A stretch of 64,000 bases of DNA, taken from NCBI RefSeq assembly GCF_019733395.1, contig NZ_JAIHOO010000001.1, positions 3,968,501 through 4,032,500 on the forward strand. The letters run 5' to 3'. Positions 1-10,500 of this stretch are shown in pieces (the stretch's first letter is position 1; the number at the start of each line of letters is the position of its first letter). Both the position numbers and the translations under genes were made by a program. This DNA comes from Lysobacter sp. BMK333-48F3 (GTDB lineage: Bacteria > Pseudomonadota > Gammaproteobacteria > Xanthomonadales > Xanthomonadaceae). The notes under the pieces are model-generated. The model ran no database searches and was not told where the DNA came from. It saw only the letters and a program-made list of their open reading frames with translations.

Positions 1-2702
1 CCGGCAGCGGCGAGCAGCGGCGCATCGTCGCGGTCGAGGGCGACCCGCAGCATCCGGCCAACCAGGGCCGGCTGTGCAGCAAGGGCCGCGCCCTGGCGCA
101 GAGCGCGAGCAGCCTGCAGGGGCGGTTGCTGGCGCCGCAGCTGCGGCCGTCGCGGCATGCGCCGCGGCGCGAGGTCGACTGGTCGCTGGCGCTGGACACG
201 GTGGCCGCGCGGCTGGCCTCGATCGTGGCCGAACACGGTCCGGACTCGGTCGCGTTCTACTTGTCCGGGCAGTTGCTGACCGAGGACTACTACGTCTTCA
301 ACAAGCTCGCCAAAGGCCTGCTGGGCAGCAACAACATCGATACCAATTCGCGTCTGTGCATGTCCAGCGCGGTCGCCGGCTACAAGCTCGCGCTCGGCGC
401 CGACGGGCCGCCGACCTGTTACGAGGACCTGGAGCTGGCGCGTACCGTGCTGTTCGCCGGCAGCAACATGGCCTATGCGCATCCGGTGCTGTTCCGGCGC
501 CTTGAGCAAGCGCGCGAACGCGATCCGCAGCGGCGCTGGATCGTGGTCGATCCGCGCCGCACCGACACCGCGGCGATGGCCGACCTGCATCTGGCGATCC
601 AGCCCGGCACCGACGTGGCCTTGTTCAACGGCATGCTGCACCACCTGATCTGGGAAGACCGGATCGACCGCGACTACATCGCCCGCCACACCCAGGGCTT
701 CGACGAACTCAAGCGGACGCTGCGCGACTACACCCCGCGCATGGCCGCGGAGATCTGCGGCATCGAAGCCGCCGACCTGGTCCAGGCGGCGGAATGGTTC
801 GGCAGCGGCGAGCCGGCGTTGTCGCTGTACTGCATGGGCCTGAACCAGTCCGCGCACGGCACCGACAAGAACCTGGCCCTGATCCACCTGCATCTGGCCA
901 CCGGCCAGATCGGCAAGCCCGGCGCCGGCCCGTTCTCGCTGACCGGCCAGCCCAATGCGATGGGCGGACGCGAAGTCGGCGGCATGGCGACCATGCTGGC
1001 CGCGCACCGCGAGATCGGCAACGCCCAGCACCGGGCCGAACTGGAAACGCTGTGGGGCCTGCCGGCGCAGCATCTGTCGGCGCAGCCGGGCCTGTCCGCG
1101 GTGCCGCTGTTCGAGGCCTTGCGCAGCGGTCGGGTCAAGGCGGTGTGGATCGCCTGCACCAACCCGGTGCACTCCATGCCCGACATCGGCCGGGTGCGCG
1201 AAGCGCTGCAGCAGGCCGACTATGTGATCGTGCAGGAAGCCTTCGAACGCACCGACACCACGCCGTATGCCGACGCCTTGCTGCCGGCGGCGACCTGGGG
1301 CGAAAAAGAAGGCACGGTGACCAATTCCGAGCGGCGCATCTCGCGGGTGCGCGCCGCGGTGCCGGCGCCCGGCCGGGCCCGGCCGGACTGGTGGATCGCG
1401 ACCGAAGTCGCGCGCCGGCTGGAAGCGCGGCTGGCGCCGCCCGGCACCGCGCCGATGTTCGGCTTCGACGGGCCGGCGGCGATCTTCGACGAACACCGGC
1501 GGCTGACCGAAGGCCGCGACCTCGACATCGGCGGACTCGACTATGCGCGCCTGGATGCGCAGGGGCCGCAGCAATGGCCGTACCCGGCCGGCGCGCAAAG
1601 CGGACAGGCGCGGCGCTACGCCGACGGCCGCTATCCCACCGACGACGGCCGCGCGCGTTTTCAGCCGACCCCGTACCGGCCGGTGGCCGAGCCCACTTCG
1701 TCGCGGTTTCCGCTGCGCTTGCTCAGCGGCCGGCTGCGCGATCAGTGGCACGGCATGTCGCGTAGCGGCCGGGTGCCGGCGCTGTTCGCGCACAGCCCCG
1801 AGCCCGGCCTGCGCATGCAGGCCCAGGACGCGGCGCGGCGCGGCCTGGCCGCCGGCGATCTGGTGCGGGTGATCGGCAAACGCGGCGAACTGGTGTTGCC
1901 GCTGGAGCTGTCCGACGAAGTGAGTTCCGGCACGGTGTTCGCGGCCATGCACTGGAGCGGCCAGTTCCTGTCCAGCGGCGGCATCAACGAAGTGACCCAG
2001 CCCGCAGTCGACGCGCGTTCGCTGCAGCCCGAACTCAAGCACGCCGCGGTGCGGGTGGAGAAGGCCGAGTTCGGCTGGCACCTGCTCGCGGCCCGTTGCG
2101 GCGACGCGCTGGCGCTGCACGTCGCGGCGCAGCCGTTCCTGCGCGATTGCGGGTATGCCGGGATCGGCCTGTATCCCTGGGCGATGCCGGGCGACGCGCC
2201 GGGGCGCGGCGAAGCCGACCAGGGGCGCGGCTGGCTGGTGCTGCGCGCGGCCCGCGTCGAGGCGCCGCCGGCAGCCTGGCTGGACGAGTTGGCGGCGGCG
2301 CTGGACCTGCAGGCGCAAGCCTTGCGGCTGGAATACCGCGACCCGCGCCGCGGCCTGGTCAAGCGCGTGGTCTGGGGCGACGCCAGCGCGCAGGACCGGA
2401 TCGAAGGCCTGCTGTGGACCGATCCGCAGCGCCCGGCCGCGGCCGAGGCGCTGCTGGACACCGCCCTGTCCGGCACCGCCTGGGAAGGCCCGCGCCTGGC
2501 GGTGTTCTCGCGCTCGGCGGCAAGCGCGCGCGACCCGGTGGTCTGCCAATGCCTGCAGGTGCGCGAGTCGGCGATCCGCGCCGAGATCGCGCGCGGCGCC
2601 GACGCCGAGACGGTCAAGCAACGGCTGGGCTGCGCCAGCGTCTGCGGCTCCTGCGGGCCGCAGGTCATGCGCATGTGCCGCGAGACCGCGTTGCGGGCCT
2701 GA
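1..2702 (+). CDS. nasA: Assimilatory nitrate reductase catalytic subunit, 5'-truncated by window edge
   Basis: This is the large molybdenum-cofactor subunit that reduces nitrate to nitrite in the cytoplasm. The gene is open from the window edge (reading frame from base 3, about 899 residues visible), so the N-terminus with the first cysteines of the 4Fe-4S cluster is missing. The first visible residues contain the family motif HPANQGRLCSKG, which supplies the last cluster cysteine. The middle has the usual molybdopterin-oxidoreductase signatures (GSNMAYAHPVLFRR, VVDPRRTDTA, CTNPVHSMPD) and a molydopterin-binding fold near residues 560-690. The C-terminus carries a BFD-like [2Fe-2S] domain (CQCLQVRES then GCASVCGSCGPQV), as in assimilatory NasA-type enzymes and not in periplasmic NapA. 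The siroheme gene downstream fits a nitrate/nitrite assimilation operon. The real start lies outside the window. Confidence 0.95.
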   Translation, partial: GSGEQRRIVAVEGDPQHPANQGRLCSKGRALAQSASSLQGRLLAPQLRPSRHAPRREVDWSLALDTVAARLASIVAEHGPDSVAFYLSGQLLTEDYYVFNKLAKGLLGSNNIDTNSRLCMSSAVAGYKLALGADGPPTCYEDLELARTVLFAGSNMAYAHPVLFRRLEQARERDPQRRWIVVDPRRTDTAAMADLHLAIQPGTDVALFNGMLHHLIWEDRIDRDYIARHTQGFDELKRTLRDYTPRMAAEICGIEAADLVQAAEWFGSGEPALSLYCMGLNQSAHGTDKNLALIHLHLATGQIGKPGAGPFSLTGQPNAMGGREVGGMATMLAAHREIGNAQHRAELETLWGLPAQHLSAQPGLSAVPLFEALRSGRVKAVWIACTNPVHSMPDIGRVREALQQADYVIVQEAFERTDTTPYADALLPAATWGEKEGTVTNSERRISRVRAAVPAPGRARPDWWIATEVARRLEARLAPPGTAPMFGFDGPAAIFDEHRRLTEGRDLDIGGLDYARLDAQGPQQWPYPAGAQSGQARRYADGRYPTDDGRARFQPTPYRPVAEPTSSRFPLRLLSGRLRDQWHGMSRSGRVPALFAHSPEPGLRMQAQDAARRGLAAGDLVRVIGKRGELVLPLELSDEVSSGTVFAAMHWSGQFLSSGGINEVTQPAVDARSLQPELKHAAVRVEKAEFGWHLLAARCGDALALHVAAQPFLRDCGYAGIGLYPWAMPGDAPGRGEADQGRGWLVLRAARVEAPPAAWLDELAAALDLQAQALRLEYRDPRRGLVKRVVWGDASAQDRIEGLLWTDPQRPAAAEALLDTALSGTAWEGPRLAVFSRSAASARDPVVCQCLQVRESAIRAEIARGADAETVKQRLGCASVCGSCGPQVMRMCRETALRA

Positions 2703-2826
2703 GCGCAGGCAAGCGGTCGCGGCCCTGGCCGCGGCGGTGGAACAGGCGGGACAAAAAGACAGGACGAGCAGGCAAGACGAGCAGACAAGACGAACAGGCG
2801 CAACACGGCATCCGGCGGAGACGAAC

Positions 2827-3615
2827 ATGCGGCAGAACATCGGCACAGGCGGGGCAGGGCGCGGCGGCGAAGTGGTGCTGCTGTCGGCCGGTCCCGGCGA
2901 TCTGGAGCTGCTGACCCTGAAGGCGGCGCGCGAACTGGCCGCGGCGCAGGTGCTGCTGCTCGACGAACTGGTCGATCCGGGCATCGTCGAACTAGCGCCG
3001 CGGGCGCGGGTGCTGCGGGTCGGCAAGCGCGGCGGTTGCCGGTCCACGCCGCAGGCGTTCATCTGCCGGCTGATGCGCCGCTACGCGCTGCAGGGCGCGC
3101 GGGTGGTGCGGGTCAAGGGCGGCGATGCGCTGTTGTTCGGCCGCGCCGGCGAAGAGATCGAATTCCTGCGCGCGGCCGGGGTGCCGGTGCGCATCGTCAA
3201 CGGGGTCAGTTCGGCCTTCGCCGCGGCCGCCGGGCTGGGCGTGTCGCTGACCCATCGCGAGCATTGCCACGGGGTCAGCTTCGTCACCGCGCACACTCGC
3301 GACCACGGCGAACCCGATTGGGCGGCGCTGGCGGCGACCGGCACGACCCTGGCGATCTACATGGGGCTGGGCCGGGTCGCTTCGGTCGCCGCGGCGCTGT
3401 TGCGGCATCTGCCGGCGCAGACGCCGGCGGCGATCGTGTTGGCGGCCAGCCGGGCCGACGAGCGCCGCATCGTCACCACGCTGGCGCGCCTGCACGAACA
3501 CGCCGAGGCCGGCCGGGGCGGCGCGCCCGGCCTGATCCTGGTCGGCGCGGCGCTGGCCGCAGCCGCGGCCTCGCCTGCCTGCGTCGAAGAAGCGGCCGCC
3601 GCAGCGCGGCGCTGA
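2827..3615 (+). CDS. cobA: Uroporphyrinogen-III C-methyltransferase (SUMT)
   Basis: This 262-residue enzyme uses SAM to methylate uroporphyrinogen III to precorrin-2, the entry to siroheme, the cofactor of nitrite and sulfite reductases. The N-terminal family motif GPGDLELLTLKAAREL is at about residues 23-38, and the central motif VRVKGGDALLFGRAGEE matches the SUMT consensus VRLKGGDP.FGRGGEE. Length is typical for a stand-alone SUMT without the CysG dehydrogenase half. I chose the ATG at 2827 because the family homology begins just after it; the frame is open much further upstream but that part shadows nasA. It lies 124 bp after nasA on the same strand, which suggests one nitrogen-assimilation transcript. 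It ends 15 bp from the convergent eCIS operon. Confidence 0.93.
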   Translation: MRQNIGTGGAGRGGEVVLLSAGPGDLELLTLKAARELAAAQVLLLDELVDPGIVELAPRARVLRVGKRGGCRSTPQAFICRLMRRYALQGARVVRVKGGDALLFGRAGEEIEFLRAAGVPVRIVNGVSSAFAAAAGLGVSLTHREHCHGVSFVTAHTRDHGEPDWAALAATGTTLAIYMGLGRVASVAAALLRHLPAQTPAAIVLAASRADERRIVTTLARLHEHAEAGRGGAPGLILVGAALAAAAASPACVEEAAAAARR

Positions 3616-3630
3616 AGCGGCCGGCGATGC

Positions 3631-5226
3631 CTATTTCTCGACCTTCTTGCGCTTGGCCGCGGTCTTCTTCGCCGCCGTCGCCGCGTTCTGCGGCGCGCGT
3701 GCGGCGGCCACGCTCAGATCGCCGGCGACGGCATCGTTGTCGACCGGTCCCGGCACGCGGGTGAGTTCGCCGCACAGGCGTTCGGGATAGACCAGGCACT
3801 GGCAGGAATCGACCTGTCCGCCTTCGCCGTCGTCGCCGCTGCCGACGAAACCCAGCGGCGCGTAGCGGTGCTCGACGCCGAGCGGCGGACGCAGTTCGGC
3901 CTCGCCGTCGATGCGCGGCCATTCCACGTCGCCGGTCGCGACCCGCGCCGGAATCAGCCAGTAGTCGCCGCTGCGATACTCGCCGCCGTCGCCGAAGCGG
4001 ACCACGATGCCGTCCTCGAGCGGAATCCAGTACGGCTTGGCTGGGTCGTGTTTGGGCGGCGGGTTCAGCGGCACCGCGTTGTCGCTGGCCAGGCCGAAGT
4101 CGCCCTGGCCGACGTGGTCCCAGCGCCGCAGCTTGGTGCTGGCGTTGGGGCTGCGGTCCTGGGCCTGGGTCAGGACCAGCACGTTGCCCTCGACGCTGGC
4201 GATCTGGCTGAGCCGGCCGGGGCGGCCGAGCAGATCGTCTTCCTCGTCGGTGATCTCGACCCATTGCCGATCGCGGAAGTCGCGCGCGTTGGCGACTTCG
4301 ATCCGGTCGCCACCGCCGCCGATCCAGCGCGTCAACACGCTGCCGTTGTCGCGCGACCATTTGAAGGTCGGGCCTTGGGGATGCTCGCTGCCGCGGTGGA
4401 TCTCGACCCGGTACAGGTGATTCTCCGCGCCGCGGTAGGCCGAGTCGGGGCTGGTCGCGCAGGGGTCGTCCAGGCGCTCGTGCTCCTGCAGTTGCGCCGC
4501 CAGCCGCGGCCGGTCGCGTTCGAACAGGCGCAGCGGCGCGGCGCAGGCGGAGCGGTAGTCTTCCGACAGTTGCGACAGCGCCGCATCCAGGCGCGCGATC
4601 CACTCCAGCAGGCGCTTGCGCTCGTCCTCGTCCTCGGTCTGCTCGGCGCGCTGCTTGAGCTGGGCGATGCGGTCCTCGAAGGCCTTGCGCAACGGCTCCT
4701 GGGCCCAGGCGCGGACCTGCCACACCACTTGCCGCCGGCTGCAGGTGTCCGGCCCGCCGAGCGCGACTTCGCGCAAGTGCGGCATTTCGACCGAGGTGAC
4801 GTGGCGTTCCCACACGTCCAGATAGACCCAGAAGCGGGCTTCGTCGTCGTCGCCCGATTCCAGCCACAGCCGCAGCGGATCGCCGCCGCCGGCGTTCGGA
4901 TCGGCCGGCGCCGGGGTGTAGTGCGGTTGGGCGAGGTAGTCGCAGCCCTCGTTCTCGCACAGGATGCCGTCGACGTAGTAGCGCCCGGCGCCGATGCTCA
5001 GCGAGCGTTTGCCGTCGTTGTCCTGCAGCTCCAGGGCGAAGCCCGGCTCGGCGGCGGGCGCGGCGTAGGGGCCGAACACGTCGCGGGCCAGGGTGCGCAG
5101 CAGGTGCAGCAGGATCGCGCCCTGTTCGTTGGGATCGGCGTCCAGGGTGACCCGGCCTTGTTGCAGCAGGACCTGGCTGAAGTGATGGCGGGGATCGAAG
5201 GTCGCCCGAGTGAAATCGCCTTTCAT
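3631..5226 (-). CDS. DUF6519 domain protein of the eCIS cluster
   Basis: This 531-residue protein is the last gene of the contractile-injection operon. The N-terminus (MKGDFTRATFDPRHHFSQVL, then QQGRVTLDADPNEQGAI) matches the DUF6519 family, found in phage-tail-like and eCIS gene clusters. A charged, partly helical stretch (about residues 190-260) follows, and the rest looks beta-rich. The last 20 residues are Ala/Lys-rich (KKTAAKRKK), an unusual basic tail. An AAGGAA ribosome site lies 7-8 nt before the ATG. It follows the P2 I-like wedge gene with a 16 bp gap, the position where a fibre or fibre adaptor gene would be expected. A role at the baseplate periphery is inference from position; no catalytic motif is visible. 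Confidence 0.8.
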   Translation of the reverse strand: MKGDFTRATFDPRHHFSQVLLQQGRVTLDADPNEQGAILLHLLRTLARDVFGPYAAPAAEPGFALELQDNDGKRSLSIGAGRYYVDGILCENEGCDYLAQPHYTPAPADPNAGGGDPLRLWLESGDDDEARFWVYLDVWERHVTSVEMPHLREVALGGPDTCSRRQVVWQVRAWAQEPLRKAFEDRIAQLKQRAEQTEDEDERKRLLEWIARLDAALSQLSEDYRSACAAPLRLFERDRPRLAAQLQEHERLDDPCATSPDSAYRGAENHLYRVEIHRGSEHPQGPTFKWSRDNGSVLTRWIGGGGDRIEVANARDFRDRQWVEITDEEDDLLGRPGRLSQIASVEGNVLVLTQAQDRSPNASTKLRRWDHVGQGDFGLASDNAVPLNPPPKHDPAKPYWIPLEDGIVVRFGDGGEYRSGDYWLIPARVATGDVEWPRIDGEAELRPPLGVEHRYAPLGFVGSGDDGEGGQVDSCQCLVYPERLCGELTRVPGPVDNDAVAGDLSVAAARAPQNAATAAKKTAAKRKKVEK

Positions 5227-5242
5227 ATGCGTTCCTTCCAGG

Positions 5243-7492
5243 TCAGTCGGCGAAGAGGAGCCCGACCGTCATCCCGGCCGGGGTGTACTGGTCCAGGCGC
5301 GCGCGCAGATTGGCGGCACGCTGCGGCTCGTAGAGGTGGTGATAGACGCCCATCTGCGATTCGTCGTCGGCGCCGCGCAGGATCTCGATCGCGCAGGCGT
5401 CGAGCAGGCGCGCATAGCCGGGCCGGCCGTAGCGGCGCGAGCGGTAGCGCGGCCGCACCCGCAGGCGCTCGGCGGCCAGTTCGCGCGGCTCCTGCGCGGC
5501 CGGCAGCTTGCGCTCGCGCACCGCGGCGATGACGCCGTCGGGCTGGCAGCGATAGCGGCGCGGGGTGCGGCAATGGCAGGGCACGTAGCAGAAGCGCACG
5601 CAGCCGATCTGGCGCCGGGCGACGTTGAGGCAGTCGTTGAACAGGCAATTCTCGGCCAGCTCCAGCGCATGCGCCTCGACCGTGCCGAACACGGTGCTGC
5701 GACGCAGGGTCAGGCAGGCGTGCGCGACCGCCGAGGTCGCCGCGCCGATCGCTTCCTGGCGCGGGCCGGCGGCGTCGACGATGCTGTCTTCGATCGTCAG
5801 CGGGATCGGGTCGCTGCCGACCTCGTCCTGCTGGACCTGGATCGAGCCGACGATGCTGCGCTCGATCCGCACCGTCGCGCGCAGGTTGTACAGCTCCAGG
5901 CTGGGTTCGGACGGACGTTCGGGCTCGCAGCCGCAGCCGATGCCCCAGCCCGGCACCAGGGTGCAATGGCGGATCGACAGCCGGGCGGCGCAATCGGGTT
6001 GCAGCGCGGCCTGCTCGGCGTAGCGTTCCGGGTCGCGCGGCGCCGACACGTGCATCGGCCGGCCGGTCAGCAGGATGCCGTCGAGGGCGAAGCGGCTGCC
6101 GACGTCGAGTTCCACGGTCAGCGCATCGGCCAGGTCGGTCTGCCAGTCGATCAACCGGATCACCGGGCGCACGCCGTTGGCGGCGCGCAGGGTCAGCGAC
6201 TGGCCCGGTTGCAGGCGGATATGCAGCGGTTCGACCCAGACCCCGCTGTGGATCAGCTCGATCACCGCGTGCTGCGGCGACTGTTCCTGCCACAGGCGCA
6301 GCGCGTCGGCGATGCGCGGCAGCGGCGGTTCGCTGCCCGGCGGCGTCGGCGAGCCGGCTTCGCCGACCCGGTACAGGGTGTAGTCCTGCGCCGGCCGGCG
6401 CATCGCGCGGCGGTATTCGCCGCCGCCGAGATCGGCGGCGAAACCGTAGTGGTAGCTGACCCGCACGCCTTTCTTGGGAATCTGGTTGGGCGGAAACATC
6501 AGCCGGCCCAGCACCGGGTCGATCGCGACCTTGCCGCGCGGCACCCGATAACGCCAACCGCTCAGGTCGGCGACCAGCAACGCGCTGGTCGGCAGCGGCT
6601 GGCTGCCGTCGTGGCCGGCCCATTGTTCGGCCCACACCGCCAGGCTTCTGCCGGGGCCGTATTCGTGTTCGAGTTCGCGCTGCAAGGCGCGCCGGCGCAG
6701 CGGCAACGGCAGGTTCTGTTCGCCGGCCTGATGGTAGCGGTCCGGCTCCGGGCGCGGCTTGCGGTACAGCGGCGCGTCCTGGCCGAGCACGCTGAAGGTG
6801 AAGCAGTGCGGGCCGACATCCTCGACGCAGTAGGCCGGGGTGCGGGTCACCGAGTAGCTGCGCATGCGCCAGGCGAACACGCCGACGCTGGGGATGTTGT
6901 GGCGGCCGACGCGATGGCGCGAGGCGATCCGGCGCACGTCTACGCTGTGCGCCAGCGGATCGAACGGGCTGCCGGCCAGTTCCAGCGGCGCCGGATCGCG
7001 CAGCGAGGCGGTGCCGATCCGCTGCATATGCAGATGATCCAGGTTCTGGGCGCGATCCAGATACTGGAAAAACTCGACCGCGCGCGCCGGCCAGCCGGCG
7101 ACGTCGCGGGCCAGGTCTTCCAGCAACGACACGGTGCCCTTGCGCCGCCGGTGCTGGATCAGCTGGGCGACTTCGCGCCGCGGCACCAGCGCGCGCTCCA
7201 GCGCGCGGCCCTGGGCGTCGCGGCATTGCGCCGCAGCGCCGGCGGCCTCGACCGGGCGGTAGCCGAGCAGGTCGGCGATATAGGGCACGGCCCAGTCGTC
7301 GGCGGTCTCGACGAACCAGTTCTCGTACAACTGGGCGATATCGTCCTCGACCAGGTTCACCTGTTCGGCGATGACCCGCAGCAGCGCCTGCAGCGGATGG
7401 CCCTGTTCGATGTCGCGGATGCGGTGGATCGCCGGCAGCGGCCGGTACAGGCGGTCGGTGCGCGGTTCGAGATGCAGCGAAGGGATGTCCAT
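5243..7492 (-). CDS. Tail protein I-like baseplate wedge protein (eCIS)
   Basis: This 749-residue protein resembles the P2 gpI / Afp12 class of baseplate wedge components. Its first 90 residues (LYRPLPAIHRIRDIEQGHPL ... VAQLYENWF-like segment, DWAVPYIADLLGY) are the recognisable P2 I-type core: a helical segment followed by the conserved YIADLLGY. The remaining ~600 residues are mostly beta-rich and include several Cys-containing loops (CYVPCHCRTPRRY near residue 640). The ATG at 7492 was chosen because the family N-terminus starts there; the frame is open far upstream inside the next gene. It begins 8 bp after the stop of the upstream baseplate gene, so the two are probably co-translated. 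Confidence 0.85.
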   Translation of the reverse strand: MDIPSLHLEPRTDRLYRPLPAIHRIRDIEQGHPLQALLRVIAEQVNLVEDDIAQLYENWFVETADDWAVPYIADLLGYRPVEAAGAAAQCRDAQGRALERALVPRREVAQLIQHRRRKGTVSLLEDLARDVAGWPARAVEFFQYLDRAQNLDHLHMQRIGTASLRDPAPLELAGSPFDPLAHSVDVRRIASRHRVGRHNIPSVGVFAWRMRSYSVTRTPAYCVEDVGPHCFTFSVLGQDAPLYRKPRPEPDRYHQAGEQNLPLPLRRRALQRELEHEYGPGRSLAVWAEQWAGHDGSQPLPTSALLVADLSGWRYRVPRGKVAIDPVLGRLMFPPNQIPKKGVRVSYHYGFAADLGGGEYRRAMRRPAQDYTLYRVGEAGSPTPPGSEPPLPRIADALRLWQEQSPQHAVIELIHSGVWVEPLHIRLQPGQSLTLRAANGVRPVIRLIDWQTDLADALTVELDVGSRFALDGILLTGRPMHVSAPRDPERYAEQAALQPDCAARLSIRHCTLVPGWGIGCGCEPERPSEPSLELYNLRATVRIERSIVGSIQVQQDEVGSDPIPLTIEDSIVDAAGPRQEAIGAATSAVAHACLTLRRSTVFGTVEAHALELAENCLFNDCLNVARRQIGCVRFCYVPCHCRTPRRYRCQPDGVIAAVRERKLPAAQEPRELAAERLRVRPRYRSRRYGRPGYARLLDACAIEILRGADDESQMGVYHHLYEPQRAANLRARLDQYTPAGMTVGLLFAD

Positions 7493-7500
7493 GGCCTGGC

Positions 7501-10500
7501 TCACTGGACCGGGTTGAGGATCAGGGTGTCGGGCACGCTGGGCACGAAGCAGGCCAGCCGAGCCGGGCGGATGCGCTCGCCTTCGCGATAGGCGGCTCCG
7601 GCGTCGACCCGCGCCGGCGGTTGCACCGGCCGGCCTTGTTCGTCGTCCTGGCCGGTGTCGCTGTCGCCGTAGACGATGGTCTGGACGATCCCGGTGATCT
7701 CGTCCTGGCGCACCAGGCGACGCTGCCCGCTTTGCCAATCGATCACCGTCTGCGGAATGCCGCCGAAGCTGTCGACGTCGACCCAGTCGACGCCGCGCAC
7801 CGACTGCATCGCCGCGACCAGTTCGCACAGCAGCGCCGGCTGGGCCAGGGCGCGCTGTTCGAAGCCGAAGCGTTCGAGCAGGCGCGCGCGCACCGCGCTC
7901 GCCACCGGCTCCCAGCGATGGCCGGCCTGCAGGCGCAGCCGCGCCTGCAGCACCAGGGCGATCCGCTCGCGCATCGCGACCTGCACCGACAGGCCGGGGT
8001 CGCCGAGTTCGCGCAGCGCCTGCAGCAGGTTGCGGTAGAGGTCGGAGTTCGGGTCCAGCGGCATGTCGTCGACCCCGGCCACGGTGATATGGACCTGCTC
8101 GCGCATCCCGTCGCTGAGCCGCGCCGCCTCGGCCTTGGCGATGCCGGCGAACATGCGGGTGAAATCGGCGTAGTCCGACAGCGACACCAGCCGGTCCAGC
8201 GCGGCCAGCGAACGCGGCGCGTTCTCGCGGATCAGCGCCGCGGTTTCGCGCTCGGCGCCGCCGGAGGCGGGCAGCGGATTGACCACGTCCTTGATCCCCA
8301 GCGGCCGGCTCACCAGCAAGGAGACCTGCTTGGCCCGCACGTTGCCGCCCTTGCCGATGCCGTTGCGGTACTCGGCGCGCAGGTTCTCGAAACCGCTGGG
8401 CGGGCGCAGGCCGTGCTCGCCGTCGCCGAAGATCACCGCGGTGACGCCGTCGTCGCCGGTCGCGCTGACGTAGGCGCGCGCGTCGGGACCGAGGCTGGAG
8501 AGGCTGTCGACCTCGCGCCACTCGACCCCGCCGACCAGCACCTTGAGCGTGCTGGCGGCGCCGGCCGCGGTCGGCGCCGGGCGCCAGGTCAACGGCGGCT
8601 GGCGCAGGGCGAAGCGTTGCAACGGCCGCCGCGCGTCGCTGCTGCCCAGCACTTCCTTGCGGCTTTCGCCATGGCTGGCGCGGACCACATTGGCGCGGAT
8701 CAGCAGCCCTTCGCGGTAGTAGGTATAGGCCATCGGCGTAGCCAGGCGCAGGGTGGTGTGGGGGCGATCGCCGGGCAAGCTGTAATCGCTGCCGTGTTCC
8801 AGGCCGGCGACCATCAGCAATTCGCTGGCGCGCACGCCGCGGATGCCGTCGATGTCGCTGCGCTCGCCTTCGACCACGATCCAGCGTCCGGACTTGAGCT
8901 GTTCGTGCAGCGGGCCGAGCTCGAGTTCGCTGCCGGAGACATCGCCCAGGATCGGTTCCTGGGCCATTTCCAGGCGCCGCCGCTGCGGATGGACCCAGGT
9001 CTGGCGCAGCTCGTCGATGCGTTTCTTGAGCTCCTGGTTCTCGTCGACCTCGCGCCAGGCGGTGGGCTTTCCATCGACCCCGAAGTGGATGCCGGTGGTC
9101 TCGCCGGAGATGCCGTAGGCGCTGCGCGGACCGGTATGCACCGCGGCCACCTGCAGCACTTGGTTGCGCGGCAAGGGCGAAGACGGCGTTCCCGGCCGGC
9201 TTACCAGGACCAGATCGCCGGCCGCCAGCAGAGGATCGGCTTTGGCCAGATAGGCGTTGGTGTCGAATTCGTCGATTTCGTAGCGCCAGTCATTCCAGTC
9301 CGCCACCGACGGGACGGTGTTGCCGTCGAGCTCGGGCATGGGCTTTGCGGTAGTGGCGCCGAACAGCGTTTCTCCGGGAGCGAGCGCGTAGACCGCCTGC
9401 AGTTGCGCCGAAGCCTGCGGCGGACGAGATCCGCGCCAGGCGTCGTAGTAATTTTCCTTCAGCTTGGGCGCGAAATCGGTAATCAGCTGCGGCTGCAGAT
9501 CGGCGCCGCCGCGGAAGCCCTCGCCGAGGCCTCGGCGCAGGCGCAGGCTGTTGGCGGCCTGCGGCCGGTTCGGCTTGAGCAGACTGTCGACTACCTCGTC
9601 GGGTCCGCTGCCGGGCAGGGGCGCGCCGGGCGTCTGCAGTTGAGCGAGCGCGGCGGCGAAATCCGCAATGGCCTGGCTGGCCTCGTCGTCGTCGACATTG
9701 ATCTCGAGAAAATCGGCCCACAGCGCCAGCGGCGGTCGCGGCGCTCCCAGCCGCAGCGCGTCGAGCAGCCACACGCAATTGCTGATCGCCTGCGTGTCCT
9801 GAGCCGACACCAGCCGACTCAACAACGTTTCCAGCAAGGGATGGGCCGCCGGTTCCAGCGCCGGCAGCGGCTGCAGGCGCAGAGCGGTGCGTTGCCCGGC
9901 GAAGTCGGGCTCGACCGCGATCACCCGGCGCGCCACATGGACCGGCCCGGCAAAGCTGCCGAACCGGAACAGCAGCAGTTCGCCGACCTGCACGCCGGTG
10001 GCGATGCCGACCGCATGAACGCTGTCCAGCGCCAGGATCGTAGCCAGGACGATGCGTTGCGGACGCTGGCGGCGGATCTGCAGGTCGTTCCATTCGCGCC
10101 GCGCCAACAGCGGTTCGTCGGTCTCGAACGACTGCGGCAGTTCGTCCGGGCCGGGAATGCTCTGCGAACGGGTGCCGACCGGCAGCTCGACCGGTACGGT
10201 CTGGTTGTCGTCGACGGTGTAGGACAGGTACACACTTGAGGACACGCCGGGCCGCGGCGCGTAGCCGACCAGGCGCGCCAGCTCGACCAGCGAGCGGCGT
10301 TCGGTGGCGGTGCGCAGATAGCCCTCGTTGGCGATGCGTTCCTGATAGAAACTCAGCACGTCGCCGACGGTCGCCCAGGCGTCGAGCAGGGCGATGGCCG
10401 GGTCGGCCGCATCGCGGGTGGTCAGCGCCTGCAGCGGGCGCAAGCTGCGCGCGGGCCGTTCGCCGTCGGCGGGCAGGTCGATGGCGGCGGTCGCCAGCCG

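Noticed and set aside
74..505. Open frame inside nasA in another frame
   Set aside because: Composition is Arg/Ala-rich without motifs and it overlaps the clear nitrate reductase frame.
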